From Roseibium aestuarii (GTDB taxonomy: Bacteria; Pseudomonadota; Alphaproteobacteria; Rhizobiales; Stappiaceae), in NCBI RefSeq assembly GCF_008477545.1, contig NZ_VORA01000002.1, positions 558,001 to 622,000 of the forward strand: a stretch of 64,000 nucleotides of DNA, given 5' to 3'. Under the pieces are notes generated by a model. It searched no databases, was not told the origin of the DNA, and saw only the letters and a program-made list of their open reading frames with translations. The number at the start of each line of letters is the position of its first letter. Positions within the stretch are counted from its first letter, which is position 1. The position numbers and the translations under genes are program-made. Positions 33,127-43,484 of this stretch are shown piece by piece.

Positions 33127-36100
33127 CTATTCCGCCGGCTGGTCGAGGGGGCGCGCCGGGCGGCCGAGCCCCTTGCGCCGCCCGAAAGGCACCCGTGCCA
33201 GCCGACGCCCGGTGCGCATCAGCCCGCCGATGTCGTTCTGGATGGCCAGCACCGCCGGCGTGACCAGAATGACGAGGAAGAGACCGAACCCCAGGCCATA
33301 GGCGAGCGTGATCACCGTGGGCAGCAGGAACTGCGCCTGCCGGCTCGTCTCGAAGAGCAGTGGCGCCAGTCCGAAGACCGTGGTGGCCGACGTCAGGATC
33401 ACCGCGCGCAGACGGTCGCAGACCCCTTCGACCACGGCCGACAGGAACGGCCGGGTGCGGGCATATTCATCGATCGTCGTCACCAGCACGATGCTGTCAT
33501 TGATGATGATGCCTGCCATTCCGATGAAGCCGACAATGGAGAACATGCTCAGCGGCAACCCGTGCCAATAATGGCCCCAGAGCATCCCCATACTGCCGAA
33601 GGGAATGATCAGGATGACAACGATGGGACGGGTCCAGGAGGCGAAGACCCAGGCGAGCGTCAGATAGATGCCGCCCAGGCACAGACCGAAGCCGAGAAGA
33701 GCATCGGACAGGAAATCCCGCTCCTGTTCCGCCAGGCCACGCACCGCGCTGTCCACGTCGAACCGCGCCTTCACCTCCGGCAACAGGGTGTCTTCCAGGC
33801 GGGAGAGAATGCGGTTTGCGGCCTCGGGATCATCCTCGGACACGCTGCCCGTGACCTTCAGCGTCCGCAGACCGTTCTGCCGGCGCACGGATGCAAAACC
33901 GAAGGAACTGTCCACATTGACGATTTCGCTCAACGCCACATAGGTTCCGGCAGGCGTGCGCACCCGCGTTTCGTAGATGAAGGCGCTGTCGGTCTCCTCG
34001 TCCGGCAGGCTGACCTTCACGGTCGCCGTCCGACGGCCCACCGGAAACTCGGCCACCTCGATGCCCGACAGTCGGTCCCGCAGCACCCGAGCAACGCTGT
34101 CCGTGGTGAAGCCCAGCGCCTCGCCCCGCGGCGTCAGCGTCAGGTTCAGCTCGGTCTTGTCATAGGACAGCGTGTCTTCCAGACCGCTGACGCCTTCATA
34201 GCCGGCGAGCGCCTGCTTCAGATATTCTGCCGCCTCCTTCAGGGTCTCCGTCGACGGGCCATAAAGCTCCACGTCGATGGCATCGCCCCCCGGCCCGGAG
34301 CGTTCACCGCGCAGGGCCAGCGTCTCCAGCAGGGGGGAGCGGCGGATCTCCTTCTGCCAGTCCCCGATGAACTGGAAGGCGGAATAATCGCGCAGGTCCG
34401 GATCGATCAGCTCGATGGAAAAGCCACCGAGCTGATCCGTGTCCTTGCTGTCGGCCACCTGCAGACCGCGCCCTTCGTTGCCGCCAACCGTGGCCAGCGA
34501 GAAGATCACGGGCGCCGCGCCATGGGCCTGCGCATAGTCCGCGTCGACCTTGTCGAGCGCCCGCTGCATCTCGGCAATCATGGCCTCGGTGTCAGCGCGC
34601 GTCGCCCCGGGCAGCATCGCGATATTGGCCGAGATCACGCCCCGCTCCGGTGCATTGAAGAACCGCCACTGAACGGTGCCGTTGAAATAGAGCAGCGAAG
34701 TGAGCAGTAGGCCCATGATCGCAAACCCCATCACCGGATAACGCAGGCCGATTACCAGCCCCATGAAGGGGCGGAAAAGCCGGCGCAGGAACCAGGCAAA
34801 GCCGATGTTGAAGAGCTTGTTCGGCAGATCATACCAGCTGGTCTTGTGGGGTGCGGCAAGCGCGTGGCGCATGTGGGCTGGCAGGATGAGGAAGCTCTCC
34901 ACCAGACTGGCCACGAGCACCACGGACACCACCCAGGGAATGGACGCAATCATGGTGCCGAAGAAGCCGCCGATGGTCGTCAGTCCCGAAAAGGCGATCA
35001 CCGTGGTGATGGAGGCACTGAAGACCGGCAGGGCCATGCGCCGCGCCGAGAGAGCTGCCGCCTGGGCCGGCGAATAGCCGCGCCGGGCAAGGAAATCCGC
35101 ATGTTCACCCACGACGATGGCGTCATCCACCACGATGCCCAGACAGATGATCAGGGCGAAGACCGAGATCATGTTGAGCGTGAGGCCAAAGGCGAACATC
35201 AGTCCCACGGTGGCCGCCATGGCGACGGGAATGCCCATGGCAACCCAGAAGGCCGTGCGAGCGGACAGGAACAGGAAGAGGAAGCCCAGCACCAGGAGCA
35301 GGCCGAAGATACCGTTTTCGATGAGGATGTTCAGCCGGTCGATGATCCCTTGCGACCGGGTTTCGGTCAGCTGGGCCACCGTGCCCTTGGGCAGAGTGGA
35401 CTGGAACTCGGCAACGGTCGCCTCCACCTGCCGCTGCAGGCTGATCGTGTCGCCGGTCGCGTTCCGGTCGATCCGCAGCACCACGGCCGGCATGCCCTTG
35501 TGGTAGAAGGCCCGTCCGGCCTCGACCCCTTCGGTTTCAAGGGTTGCCACATCCCGCAGCAGCAGCTTCTCGCCCTGCGCAGGCGTCTTCACAACAATAT
35601 TGCCGAGCTCTTCCTCCGTGCGCCGCTCGTTGCCGGTGCGCAGACGTGCCCCGCCATTGTTGATCTCGCCCGCAGGCGTCGTGTCCATTTCCCGCTTCAG
35701 CGCCTCGGCCAGATCGCTCAGCTGCAGGTCATGACGGATGAGCCGCCCCTCGCTGGCGGTGACCCGGATCACCGGGTCCGCCGTGCCGGAAATCGACACG
35801 CGCGTCACGCCCTTCTGGAACAGCCGGGTCTGAAGGTCCTCGGCGAAGCGCGACAGCTGATCCTCGTCGATAGGTCCGTAGATGACCACGTTGGTCACCC
35901 GGTCGCGGAAGTTGGACCGGGTCACGCGAGGTTCATCCACCCCTTCCGGCAGGTTGCTCTTGGCCTGATCGACAAGCGCCTTCACCTCGTCGGTGGCCTT
36001 GCCCATGTCCCAGTTGGCCTCGAACTCGAGCTCGAGGGTGGCACGGCCCTCACGGGCCACGGAGGACGCTTCGCTCACCCCGTCGACGCTCAGAAGCTGC

Positions 36101-36327
36101 GGCCCCAGGATCTCGACCACCGCCCGGTCCATGTCTTCGGGCCCGGCGCCTGGCCAGGTCACGGTGACATTCACCTGCTCGCGGACGATGTCCGGAAAAT
36201 ACTGGGTGCGGATGTTGAGGCCGGCGGCAATGCCGCCGAAGAGCATGATGCACAGGAGCAGATTTGCCGCCGTGCGGTGGTTGACCATGTAGTCGAGAAG
36301 GCCGGACCAGGCTTTGGACCCTTGCAT
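33127..36327 (-). CDS. RND-family efflux permease
   Basis: A 1066-residue inner-membrane transporter of the AcrB/RND superfamily. TM1 (LLLCIMLFGGIAAGL, about residues 20-34), a large periplasmic loop with the QYFPDIVREQVNVTVTWPGA start, TM4 with the proton-relay pair in GIVVDDAIVVGE, a second large loop and the C-terminal TM10 segment GIIINDSIVLV. It exports an unknown toxic compound out through a periplasmic adaptor encoded directly upstream (10 bp gap). No outer-membrane channel gene or local regulator accompanies the pair, so it would use a shared TolC. Confidence 0.94.
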   Translation of the reverse strand: MQGSKAWSGLLDYMVNHRTAANLLLCIMLFGGIAAGLNIRTQYFPDIVREQVNVTVTWPGAGPEDMDRAVVEILGPQLLSVDGVSEASSVAREGRATLELEFEANWDMGKATDEVKALVDQAKSNLPEGVDEPRVTRSNFRDRVTNVVIYGPIDEDQLSRFAEDLQTRLFQKGVTRVSISGTADPVIRVTASEGRLIRHDLQLSDLAEALKREMDTTPAGEINNGGARLRTGNERRTEEELGNIVVKTPAQGEKLLLRDVATLETEGVEAGRAFYHKGMPAVVLRIDRNATGDTISLQRQVEATVAEFQSTLPKGTVAQLTETRSQGIIDRLNILIENGIFGLLLVLGFLFLFLSARTAFWVAMGIPVAMAATVGLMFAFGLTLNMISVFALIICLGIVVDDAIVVGEHADFLARRGYSPAQAAALSARRMALPVFSASITTVIAFSGLTTIGGFFGTMIASIPWVVSVVLVASLVESFLILPAHMRHALAAPHKTSWYDLPNKLFNIGFAWFLRRLFRPFMGLVIGLRYPVMGFAIMGLLLTSLLYFNGTVQWRFFNAPERGVISANIAMLPGATRADTEAMIAEMQRALDKVDADYAQAHGAAPVIFSLATVGGNEGRGLQVADSKDTDQLGGFSIELIDPDLRDYSAFQFIGDWQKEIRRSPLLETLALRGERSGPGGDAIDVELYGPSTETLKEAAEYLKQALAGYEGVSGLEDTLSYDKTELNLTLTPRGEALGFTTDSVARVLRDRLSGIEVAEFPVGRRTATVKVSLPDEETDSAFIYETRVRTPAGTYVALSEIVNVDSSFGFASVRRQNGLRTLKVTGSVSEDDPEAANRILSRLEDTLLPEVKARFDVDSAVRGLAEQERDFLSDALLGFGLCLGGIYLTLAWVFASWTRPIVVILIIPFGSMGMLWGHYWHGLPLSMFSIVGFIGMAGIIINDSIVLVTTIDEYARTRPFLSAVVEGVCDRLRAVILTSATTVFGLAPLLFETSRQAQFLLPTVITLAYGLGFGLFLVILVTPAVLAIQNDIGGLMRTGRRLARVPFGRRKGLGRPARPLDQPAE

Positions 36328-36337
36328 GCTGCTCTCC

Positions 36338-37846
36338 CTAGCCGCGCTGCCCGCGTCCGCCGTTCTCCAGCCTGTCGATCAGGCTGCGCGGCACGCTGTC
36401 CCCTTTCAGGATGCCGAGGATCTCGGCCTTTCGCTCGTCGGGAATGGGGCGGCTGTTGACCTTGGCAATCAGCGCCTCCCGCCGTGCGGGATCAAGAGCG
36501 ACAAGCTCCTGCGCGCCGCCACCGCTCTCGGCCACCGGTCGACGGCCCTGACCGTCCTGCCCTTCGGGAGCAGACCCGGCATCGGCGCCGCGCGGCGAGA
36601 CCTTCAGCCCCGCCCCCAGCTGCGGCAGCCGCTCGGTCACGTAGCTGCGGCCGAAGGGCACGTCCGCCAGGACGATCTCGTCGCCGAGACGGCGCAGGAT
36701 CCGCGCCTTGTGCTCCTCAAGACGCTGATCCGCGTCGAGCAGCAGCATTTCGCCGGCCGCATTCACGGCCGCGGCCGGAACACGGGCCACATTGGTCAGG
36801 GTCGGTTCTTCCACCCGCAAGGTCACAAAGTCGCCGGGACGCAGGATCGTTGCCTCGCCCACCTCGAGCGTTGCAAAGAGCTGACGGCCCGCATCGCCCT
36901 CCGCCACTCGGGCGGCCGCCCGGTCCAGATGCCCGGTAACGGTAATCGCGCGTCCGCCGAGATCCAGCTCCACCTTCACCGGCGCCTTGATCAGGCGGCC
37001 GGCATCATCGAGAAAACGCGAGAATTCCGCAGTCGACAGGGTGAAGCTCGCCTCGAGCGCGGTGGGGTCGATGAGCACCGCCAGCGCATCATTGGTCCCC
37101 ACCCGCCGGCCGAGCGTGGCATCCACCTGATCCAGCGTGCCGGCGAACGGCGCACGCAATTCCGTGTCCTCGAGCGTCCGTTCCGCGTCGCGCAGGGTGA
37201 TCCGCGCCCGCTCCACGTTCAGCTCCATGCGTTCGATCTTCTTGCGGGCAGTGATGATGGATTGAAGCCGGCTGCCCAGCGACTGCTCGATGGCCGCAAG
37301 CGACAGCTCTTCCTGCTCCACCTGAACCATGGTCGCATAACCCCGGTCGAGAAGCTGCCGCTGGCGGTCGAGAGAGCTGCGCCGCAACTCGAGCTGCTTG
37401 CGCGCGGCCTCCAGCTCCTGCTCCGCCGCACCGATGGCCTCTTCCGCCTCGGCCTTCTGAGCTTCCGCATCGGCGAGCGCTGCCTTGGCATCCAGCAGGC
37501 CGGACTGGGCATCGGCCGGATCGATTTTCAGCAGAAGGTCCCCGGCCCTGACCGCCTCCCCATCGCGGAAGGTCTGCGAGACCTCGACCAGACGTCCTTC
37601 GGAACTGGCGCGGACCTCGAGATTGCGCCAGCTGCGGATCTGGCCGTAGACAACGGTCACCGGCACCACGGTCTCCGGCTCCAGCCGCGCCACGTTCACC
37701 GAGTAGGACCGCTCCTCGACAGGCGGACGGCGCCGGGTTTCCTCGACCGACAGGGTGTCAACCAGCCGCCAGACGCCGAAACCGACCGCCCCCACCGTGA
37801 TCGCAAGCAGGATGAGGCCAACAAGCCCCCTCGCCAGAAACCGCAT
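36338..37846 (-). CDS. RND periplasmic adaptor (membrane-fusion) protein
   Basis: A 502-residue membrane-fusion protein, first gene of the efflux operon. N-terminal anchor GLVGLILLAITVGAVGFGVW (about residues 7-26), a lipoyl half GRLVEVSQTFRDGEAVRAGD, a coiled-coil hairpin (about 115-220) with two heptad helices, the second lipoyl half APFAGTLDQVDATLGRRVG and a beta-barrel domain. After the usual end of the family (about residue 430) a Gly-rich linker leads to an extra helical segment of about 55 residues (ALIAKVNSRPIPDERKAEIL and SLIDRLENG). That tail is not typical. Confidence 0.92.
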   Translation of the reverse strand: MRFLARGLVGLILLAITVGAVGFGVWRLVDTLSVEETRRRPPVEERSYSVNVARLEPETVVPVTVVYGQIRSWRNLEVRASSEGRLVEVSQTFRDGEAVRAGDLLLKIDPADAQSGLLDAKAALADAEAQKAEAEEAIGAAEQELEAARKQLELRRSSLDRQRQLLDRGYATMVQVEQEELSLAAIEQSLGSRLQSIITARKKIERMELNVERARITLRDAERTLEDTELRAPFAGTLDQVDATLGRRVGTNDALAVLIDPTALEASFTLSTAEFSRFLDDAGRLIKAPVKVELDLGGRAITVTGHLDRAAARVAEGDAGRQLFATLEVGEATILRPGDFVTLRVEEPTLTNVARVPAAAVNAAGEMLLLDADQRLEEHKARILRRLGDEIVLADVPFGRSYVTERLPQLGAGLKVSPRGADAGSAPEGQDGQGRRPVAESGGGAQELVALDPARREALIAKVNSRPIPDERKAEILGILKGDSVPRSLIDRLENGGRGQRG

Positions 37847-38181
37847 ACCCGTCTCCCATGCGCCCTCCCGCGTCCTGTGACGCCGGAGGGATCTCCATCA
37901 GTCCGTTTCACCCGCGCGCCCAAGCCCGGCACTTCCATGGAGGACAATCAGGGGTGATCCGTCATCATCCATGTCCGCCAGACACACAGCCAGAAACACA
38001 GTTTACCTGCGAAAACACTTAAGCGCCGTTTTCGCGTCGTCATCCTGCGGAAATTTACTAGCATCCCCCGAGGTTCGGACAGAGCGGCTTTCTGTATCTG
38101 AATGTAACAAGGCCCGGCGCTTGCGCACCGGGCCCTGCAATTTCACATCTGACGGAGGAGGCCCTCCGCAGGTCCGACGGA
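37847..38181. other. Intergenic region upstream of the efflux operon
   Basis: 335 bp with the efflux promoter. It includes TGCGGAAA at 38046-38053 in a 15-base block shared with 20984-20998, oriented away from the efflux genes, and the terminator of the porin gene. No gene seen. Confidence 0.45.
38106..38134 (-). terminator. Intrinsic terminator of the outer-membrane protein gene
   Basis: A 7-bp GGCCCGG/CCGGGCC stem (38111-38117/38128-38134) with a C/G-rich loop, followed on the minus strand by TTGTTAC. Confidence 0.75.
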
Positions 38182-38841
38182 TCAGAACTTGTAGCTGACG
38201 CCGGCGCGGACGATGTCGTCGTCCATTTCGGACTTGTAGCTGGTGCCGGAGATGTTGAAGTCTTCGGAGCCGAAGTCCTGGTGCACGTATTCGACGCGGG
38301 CGGTCACGTTGTTGGTGACGGCGCCTTCAACACCGGCGCCCAGGGTCCAGCCCACGGCGGTGGTGTCGGCCGAGTTGCCACCGACCTTCAGGGACTGGTC
38401 GGCGATCGCCAGACCACCGGCACCGTAGACCATGAAGCGGTCGAAGGTGTAGCCCAGACGGCCGCGGACGCTGGCGTTCCAGTCGGAGCTGGTCTCAGCG
38501 GTCACGCCACCAGAGGTCGCGGTGTCGTTCAGGTCGGACAGCTGGAAGTCAGCTTCGACACCGGCCAGCACGTTCGGCGTGATCATGTAGTTGTAACCGG
38601 CATGCACGCCACCCTGGACCCCATTGCCCTCGGTGTCGGCTGCGCCGCTGTTGTCGAAGTTACCCCAGCCCCAGCCGAGGTTGCCACCGGCATAGGCGCC
38701 GTTCCAGTCGAAACGGGCGGCCGGAACCGGATCAGAGTAGGACGGTGCCGGTTCGCTCGGATAGGGCAGATCGGCGGCCAGCGCCGGAACGCTCAGGCTG
38801 GCGACGGCAACGGTCAATCCTGCAAGGGCAAGACGCTTCAT
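38182..38841 (-). CDS. Outer-membrane beta-barrel protein, Omp25/Omp31 type
   Basis: A 219-residue outer-membrane protein. Signal peptide LAGLTVAVASLSVPALA followed by ADLPYP, a typical start for this family. FDWNGAYAGGNLGWGWGNFD begins the 8-stranded barrel, with GVHAGYNYMITPNVLAGVEA and SVRGRLGYTFDRFMVYGAGG as characteristic strands, and the protein ends VRAGVSYKF with the terminal Phe for BAM-mediated insertion. These proteins are abundant surface components of Brucella and its relatives. Start ATG 38841 is preceded by CTGGAG. Confidence 0.92.
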   Translation of the reverse strand: MKRLALAGLTVAVASLSVPALAADLPYPSEPAPSYSDPVPAARFDWNGAYAGGNLGWGWGNFDNSGAADTEGNGVQGGVHAGYNYMITPNVLAGVEADFQLSDLNDTATSGGVTAETSSDWNASVRGRLGYTFDRFMVYGAGGLAIADQSLKVGGNSADTTAVGWTLGAGVEGAVTNNVTARVEYVHQDFGSEDFNISGTSYKSEMDDDIVRAGVSYKF

Positions 38842-39171
38842 GATGGATACTCCAGATGTACTTTGTTCAGTCGAGACGGGACAGCCATCTGGCTTGTCCC
38901 CATCCTCACCCAGGTTCGACATATGGAGGGTCTTTGTGGCGGATCCTCACAGAGATTGAGGAATTTTAATGATGAATTGTGGTCATTCGCCGGCACGGTG
39001 AATGGCGGGTTAACTTTCGCAAGTTGCGAGGAAACAACGGGAAAAACCTGCCTATCTTGCCCGGCTGCCCCCTTGTCCCGCGCCTTTCCCTTCCCACTTC
39101 TATTGCGTATAAGGCGCCAGTCGCGCGGACGCGTCCGCCCCCATCTCGTCAAGACGGAACCGGAACCAGGA
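38842..39171. other. Intergenic region between the porin and antiporter genes
   Basis: 330 bp with divergent promoters. A moderately A/T-rich part lies around 38950-39020, and a GTTAAC site is at 39010-39015. No gene or clear operator. Confidence 0.4.
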
Positions 39172-40170
39172 ATGCTTCTAGACTATGTGAGCCTCGCAGG
39201 CGGCCTTGTGGCATTGATCATCGCAGGTGACCTGCTCGTACGCGGCTCCGTCTCGATCGCCAAACGGCTCGGCATTCCCAATCTGGTCATCGGTCTCACC
39301 ATCGTCGCCTTTGGCACCTCGGCGCCGGAGCTCGTCATCTCCCTGGGCGCCGCCCTCGAGAATGCCGGTGGCATCGCCGTGGGCAACGTGGTCGGCTCCA
39401 ACATCGCCAACGTGCTGGCCGTGCTCGGCCTTCCGGCCCTGATTGCGGCCACTCCCTGCGGCGAAGACGGGGCCACGCGCAACGCGGTCTTCATGGTAGC
39501 GGTTACGGTAATCTTCATCGCACTCGCCTCCACCGGAACCCTGGGCCTGCTCTCCGGGCTGGTGCTTCTGGGCCTGCTGGCCCTTTTCCTGCTGGACTCC
39601 GCCCGTGCCACCCGTCGTCATCGCAAGGACCTCAAGGACGGTGCCGCGGCCAGCTGCTGCGACGGCGCCTCCTCGGTCGACGATATCGAGGACGTCGAGG
39701 GCGTTCCGGAAAACACCCTTCTTGCGATCGCCTATATCCTCATCGGTCTGGTGGGTCTGCCCCTGGCAGCCCAGTTCACCATCGATGGCGCCACCGGCAT
39801 CGCCCAGGCCTGGGGCGTGAGCGACGCGGTGATCGCGCTGACCGTCATTGCCCTCGGCACCTCCCTTCCCGAACTTGCAACCACGGTCATGGCCGCCATC
39901 CGTCAGCATGGCGCGGTTGCCATCGGCAACGTGATCGGCTCCAACGTCTTCAATCTTCTGGCCATCATGGGCATCACCTCGGCCATCGTGCCGATCGAGG
40001 TGCCCGCAGAGATCCTGAACTTCGACGTCTGGGTCATGCTTGGCTGTGCGGTGCTGCTGCTGGCTCTGGCCAAGTGGCGGGTCTGCCTCGGCAAGGTCAC
40101 CGGGCTCCTCCTCTGCGCCGCCTATGCGGGCTATATCTTCGCGGTCTATGCCATGGGACTGTCCTCCTGA
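39172..40170 (+). CDS. Ca2+/Na+ antiporter (CaCA superfamily, YrbG type)
   Basis: A 332-residue inner-membrane exchanger with about ten transmembrane helices. The two inverted alpha-repeats are evident: FGTSAPELVISLGAALENAG with GNVVGSNIANVLAVLG, and LGTSLPELATTVMAAIRQHG with GNVIGSNVFNLLAIMG. They carry the ion-coordinating Glu residues. A cytosolic loop of about 40 residues (RATRRHRKDLKDGAAASCC) joins the halves. It exchanges cations across the inner membrane, exporting Ca2+ in related proteins. The start is ATG 39172 with AGGA close upstream. Confidence 0.94.
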   Translation: MLLDYVSLAGGLVALIIAGDLLVRGSVSIAKRLGIPNLVIGLTIVAFGTSAPELVISLGAALENAGGIAVGNVVGSNIANVLAVLGLPALIAATPCGEDGATRNAVFMVAVTVIFIALASTGTLGLLSGLVLLGLLALFLLDSARATRRHRKDLKDGAAASCCDGASSVDDIEDVEGVPENTLLAIAYILIGLVGLPLAAQFTIDGATGIAQAWGVSDAVIALTVIALGTSLPELATTVMAAIRQHGAVAIGNVIGSNVFNLLAIMGITSAIVPIEVPAEILNFDVWVMLGCAVLLLALAKWRVCLGKVTGLLLCAAYAGYIFAVYAMGLSS

Positions 40171-40331
40171 GGCATCTCAAGGCTCCTGACGCCGGAGCCG
40201 TGTAAACCGGACGGCAACCGCCAGCGTATGAGAATCAGGGCTGCGCGGGATCCCGCGCGCCCGCTCTCCGCTGGCATCCACCGTTTCCGGGACGAGTGCC
40301 GCCTCCCCGCAGCTCGCTGAAGGATCCTTTC

Positions 40332-41099
40332 GTGACCACGTCCCGCCCCGCAACTGCCCTTGTCACCGGCGCCTCCAGCCGCATCGGATCCGTGATCGCG
40401 CGGGGCCTGGCGCAGGCCGGCTGGTCCCTGGCCCTTCATGCTCATGAAGGGGCGGACCGTGTCGAGATCCTGGCGAGGGACCTGGGCGAAGCCGGTTGCC
40501 GCTGCAAGACCGTGATCGCCGATCTGACCGACAGCGCCACCCTCCCCGGTCTGATGGCCGGCATCACGCAGGCGCTTGGTCCCATAGATGTGCTCGTCAA
40601 CAACGCCTCGATCTTCGAGGATGACGGCATGGGCAGCCTTTCAGACGACCTCTTCAACCGGCACATGGCCATTCATGTGCGCGCGCCGCTGCTCCTGGCC
40701 CAGCTCATGTCCGAAGCCCTGCCGGACGGCCGGGACGGGCTGATCGTCAATCTGATCGATCAACGGGTCTGGAAACTCACCCCCCAGGCCCTGACCTATT
40801 CCATCTCCAAGGGCGCCCTGTGGGATGCGACCCGGCGCATGGCCCAGGCACTGGCTCCACGCATCCGGGTCAATGGCGTCGGCCCGGGCCCGAGCTTCCG
40901 CAATGAGCGCCAGTCGGAAGCGGAATTTGCCCGTCAGACACGTTCTGTCCTGCTGGAACACGGACCCGCGCCCGAGGAATTTGCCCGCACCGTGCTCTAT
41001 CTCTGGGAATGCCGCTCCATCACCGGTCAGATGATCGCCCTCGATGGCGGCCAGCATCTGGCCTGGCGCACCCCCGACGTGGTCGACGTTGGGGAATAA
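40332..41099 (+). CDS. SDR oxidoreductase, pteridine-reductase-like (FolM/PTR1)
   Basis: A 255-residue short-chain dehydrogenase/reductase. The nucleotide motif is TGASSRIG, with Arg in place of the usual third position of GxxxGIG, as in PTR1. The NNAS motif is present. The catalytic Ser is replaced by Asp (NLID), placed exactly 13 residues before the YSISK Tyr; in Leishmania PTR1 the catalytic residues are Asp181, Tyr194 and Lys198, the same spacing. A dihydrofolate or dihydropteridine reductase role is therefore a reasonable inference. Start GTG 40332 with GAAGGA upstream. Followed 147 bp later by uvrC. Confidence 0.85.
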   Translation: MTTSRPATALVTGASSRIGSVIARGLAQAGWSLALHAHEGADRVEILARDLGEAGCRCKTVIADLTDSATLPGLMAGITQALGPIDVLVNNASIFEDDGMGSLSDDLFNRHMAIHVRAPLLLAQLMSEALPDGRDGLIVNLIDQRVWKLTPQALTYSISKGALWDATRRMAQALAPRIRVNGVGPGPSFRNERQSEAEFARQTRSVLLEHGPAPEEFARTVLYLWECRSITGQMIALDGGQHLAWRTPDVVDVGE

Positions 41100-41246
41100 G
41101 CCCGGGATCTGCACGCAAGGCTCCGATGTGGCCGGCGGAATCGTCTAGACTTGAGAGAAGCCGCCCTGCCCGTCTCCGGGCCGACTTGGGGCCGAGCGCC
41201 CCGACCCCATATGAGGAGCAGACGAAACGCTCCCTCAAGAAGCAGC

Positions 41247-43286
41247 ATGACGCAAGACACAGACCCCACCGCGACGCCCGCCCCCTCGACGCCAGCTGCG
41301 GCTGACGGCACACCCGTCGCCACGGCCCAGACCGCCAGCGTGACAGGCACGGAAGCACCGGCGCCCATGCCGAAGGGGGTCGAAGTCATCGCGGATCAAG
41401 TGAAGCGTCTGCCCATGGGGCCGGGCGTCTATCGCATGATCGACGAGAATGGTGACGTGCTCTATGTGGGCAAGGCCCGCAGCCTCAAGAAGCGGGTGAC
41501 CAGCTACACCCGCCTTCAGGGCCAGTCCAACCGCATCATGCGGATGATCCTCTCCACCGCGTCGATGGAATTCGTCGTCACCCGGACGGAGGCAGAGGCG
41601 CTGCTGCTGGAGGCGAACCTGATCAAGCGCCTGCGGCCACGCTTCAACGTGCTGCTGCGCGACGACAAGTCCTTCCCCTACATCCTGATCACCGGCGATC
41701 ACGAGGCACCGGCCATCGTGAAGCATCGCGGCGCGCGCAAGCGCAAGGGCGACTATTTCGGCCCCTTCGCCTCCGCCGGCGCGGTGGACCGTACCATCAA
41801 CGCCCTGCAGAAGGCGTTCCTGATCCGCAACTGCACCGAAAGCTATTACGAGAACCGGTCCCGCCCCTGCCTGCTCTACCAGATCAAGCGCTGCGCCGGT
41901 CCCTGCACCAACGAGATCGACCCGCAGGACTATGCCGGACTCGTGGCCGAGGCCAAGGCCTTCCTCTCCGGCCGCAGCCAGCTGATCAAGACCGAGCTCG
42001 CCCGCCAGATGGAAGCCGCGTCCGAGGTGCTGGACTTCGAGCGCGCCGCAATCTGCCGCGACCGGCTGGCCGCCCTGTCCCACATCCAGTCCAGCCAGGG
42101 GATCAACCCCCAGACCGTCGAGGAAGCGGATGTCTTCGCCATCCATCAGGACGGCGGGCAGACCTGCATCCAGGTGTTCTTCTTCCGCACGGGCCAGAAC
42201 TGGGGCAACCGCGCCTATTACCCCAAGGCCGACCGGACCCTTGAAGAACCGGCGGTTCTGGAAAGCTTCATCGCCCAGTTCTATGATGACAAGCCCGCAC
42301 CGCGTCTGATCCTGCTTTCCCACGATCTGGAGGAACAGGACCTCCTCGCCGATGCCCTGTCGGAGCGCACGGAGCGCAAGGTGGTGGTCCAGACCCCGAA
42401 GCGGGGCGAAAAGCGCGAGCTGGTCGAACATGCCCTGACCAATGCCCGCGAGGCGCTGGGACGGCGGCTTGCCGAGACCTCCAGCCAGACCCGTCTGCTG
42501 GAAGGGGTGGCCGAGGCCTTCGACCTGCCCCGCACCCCGCGCCGCATCGAGGTCTATGACAATTCCCATATCATGGGGACGAACGCGGTCGGCGGCATGA
42601 TCGTCGCCGGACCGGAAGGCTTCGCCAAGGCCCATTACCGCAAGTTCAACATCAAGTCGGAAGACGTGGTCCCCGGCGACGACTACGGCATGATGCGCGA
42701 AGTCCTGACCCGCCGCTTCTCGCGCCTGCTGAAGGAGCACGCCGACGAGGCCCCCGCGCCTGCGGAGGTACGTGATGATCAGGCACCCGAGGCGGAAGAG
42801 GACGAGACCGGCGTGCCCGCCTCCATGGTGGAGATCCCCGCCTGGCCGGATCTGGTCTTCATCGACGGCGGCCTCGGCCAGCTCAATGCGGCGCGCGACA
42901 CCCTGACCGAACTGGGCATCACCAATGTGCCCCTCGTCGGCATCGCAAAGGGCCCCGACCGGGACGCCGGCCGCGAGAAATTCTTCATCCCCGGCCGTGA
43001 CAGCTTCATGCTGCCGGAACGCGATCCGGTGCTCTATTTCGTCCAGCGCCTGCGTGACGAGGCCCACCGCTTTGCCATCGGCTCGCACCGGGCGCGCCGC
43101 AAGAAGGACATCACGAAGAACCCGCTCGACGACATCGCCGGCATCGGTCCCACGCGCAAGCGGGCGCTGCTGCGCCACTTCGGCACGGCCAAGGCGGTGT
43201 CCAAGGCCGGCATCGAGGATCTGGCCGCCGTGCCCGGCATTTCGGAGGCCATCGCGCGGCTGGTCTACGATCATTTCCACGAATAG
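41247..43286 (+). CDS. uvrC: Excinuclease ABC subunit C
   Basis: The dual-incision nuclease of nucleotide-excision repair; it acts after UvrA and UvrB. A 679-residue protein with a Thr/Ala/Pro-rich N-terminal extension (about 45 residues), GIY-YIG nuclease domain ([19 protein letters not shown]), UVR motif ([14 protein letters not shown]), the RNase-H-like nuclease with [10 protein letters not shown] and FIDGGLGQL, and a C-terminal helix-hairpin-helix pair ([34 protein letters not shown]). Start ATG 41247. Length is slightly above the E. coli 610. uvrB is 20 kb upstream in this window. Confidence 0.97.
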   Translation: MTQDTDPTATPAPSTPAAADGTPVATAQTASVTGTEAPAPMPKGVEVIADQVKRLPMGPGVYRMIDENGDVLYVGKARSLKKRVTSYTRLQGQSNRIMRMILSTASMEFVVTRTEAEALLLEANLIKRLRPRFNVLLRDDKSFPYILITGDHEAPAIVKHRGARKRKGDYFGPFASAGAVDRTINALQKAFLIRNCTESYYENRSRPCLLYQIKRCAGPCTNEIDPQDYAGLVAEAKAFLSGRSQLIKTELARQMEAASEVLDFERAAICRDRLAALSHIQSSQGINPQTVEEADVFAIHQDGGQTCIQVFFFRTGQNWGNRAYYPKADRTLEEPAVLESFIAQFYDDKPAPRLILLSHDLEEQDLLADALSERTERKVVVQTPKRGEKRELVEHALTNAREALGRRLAETSSQTRLLEGVAEAFDLPRTPRRIEVYDNSHIMGTNAVGGMIVAGPEGFAKAHYRKFNIKSEDVVPGDDYGMMREVLTRRFSRLLKEHADEAPAPAEVRDDQAPEAEEDETGVPASMVEIPAWPDLVFIDGGLGQLNAARDTLTELGITNVPLVGIAKGPDRDAGREKFFIPGRDSFMLPERDPVLYFVQRLRDEAHRFAIGSHRARRKKDITKNPLDDIAGIGPTRKRALLRHFGTAKAVSKAGIEDLAAVPGISEAIARLVYDHFHE

Positions 43287-43484
43287 GCCCCGATCCACGC
43301 GGAGACCCGGCTGGCCCGGGACCCCCGCCCCGGGCGGGTGACGCAACGGGGGACAAGCCCAGCGTGCCTGTGATAGAAACGGGTCTGCCGGAGAGGGCCT
43401 CTCTCCTCCTCCGGCCTCACCGTTTCACCGGCGCCTGCCTTGCATGCCCTCCCCCTGCCGCCCCTCAGCCGAAGCCGGAAGCCG

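Noticed and set aside
33082-36459. Two long plus-strand frames (542 and 537 codons)
   Set aside because: Antisense to the RND permease; His/Arg-rich shadow composition.
41235-43346. 703-codon minus-strand open frame
   Set aside because: Exact antisense of uvrC, which has complete motifs.
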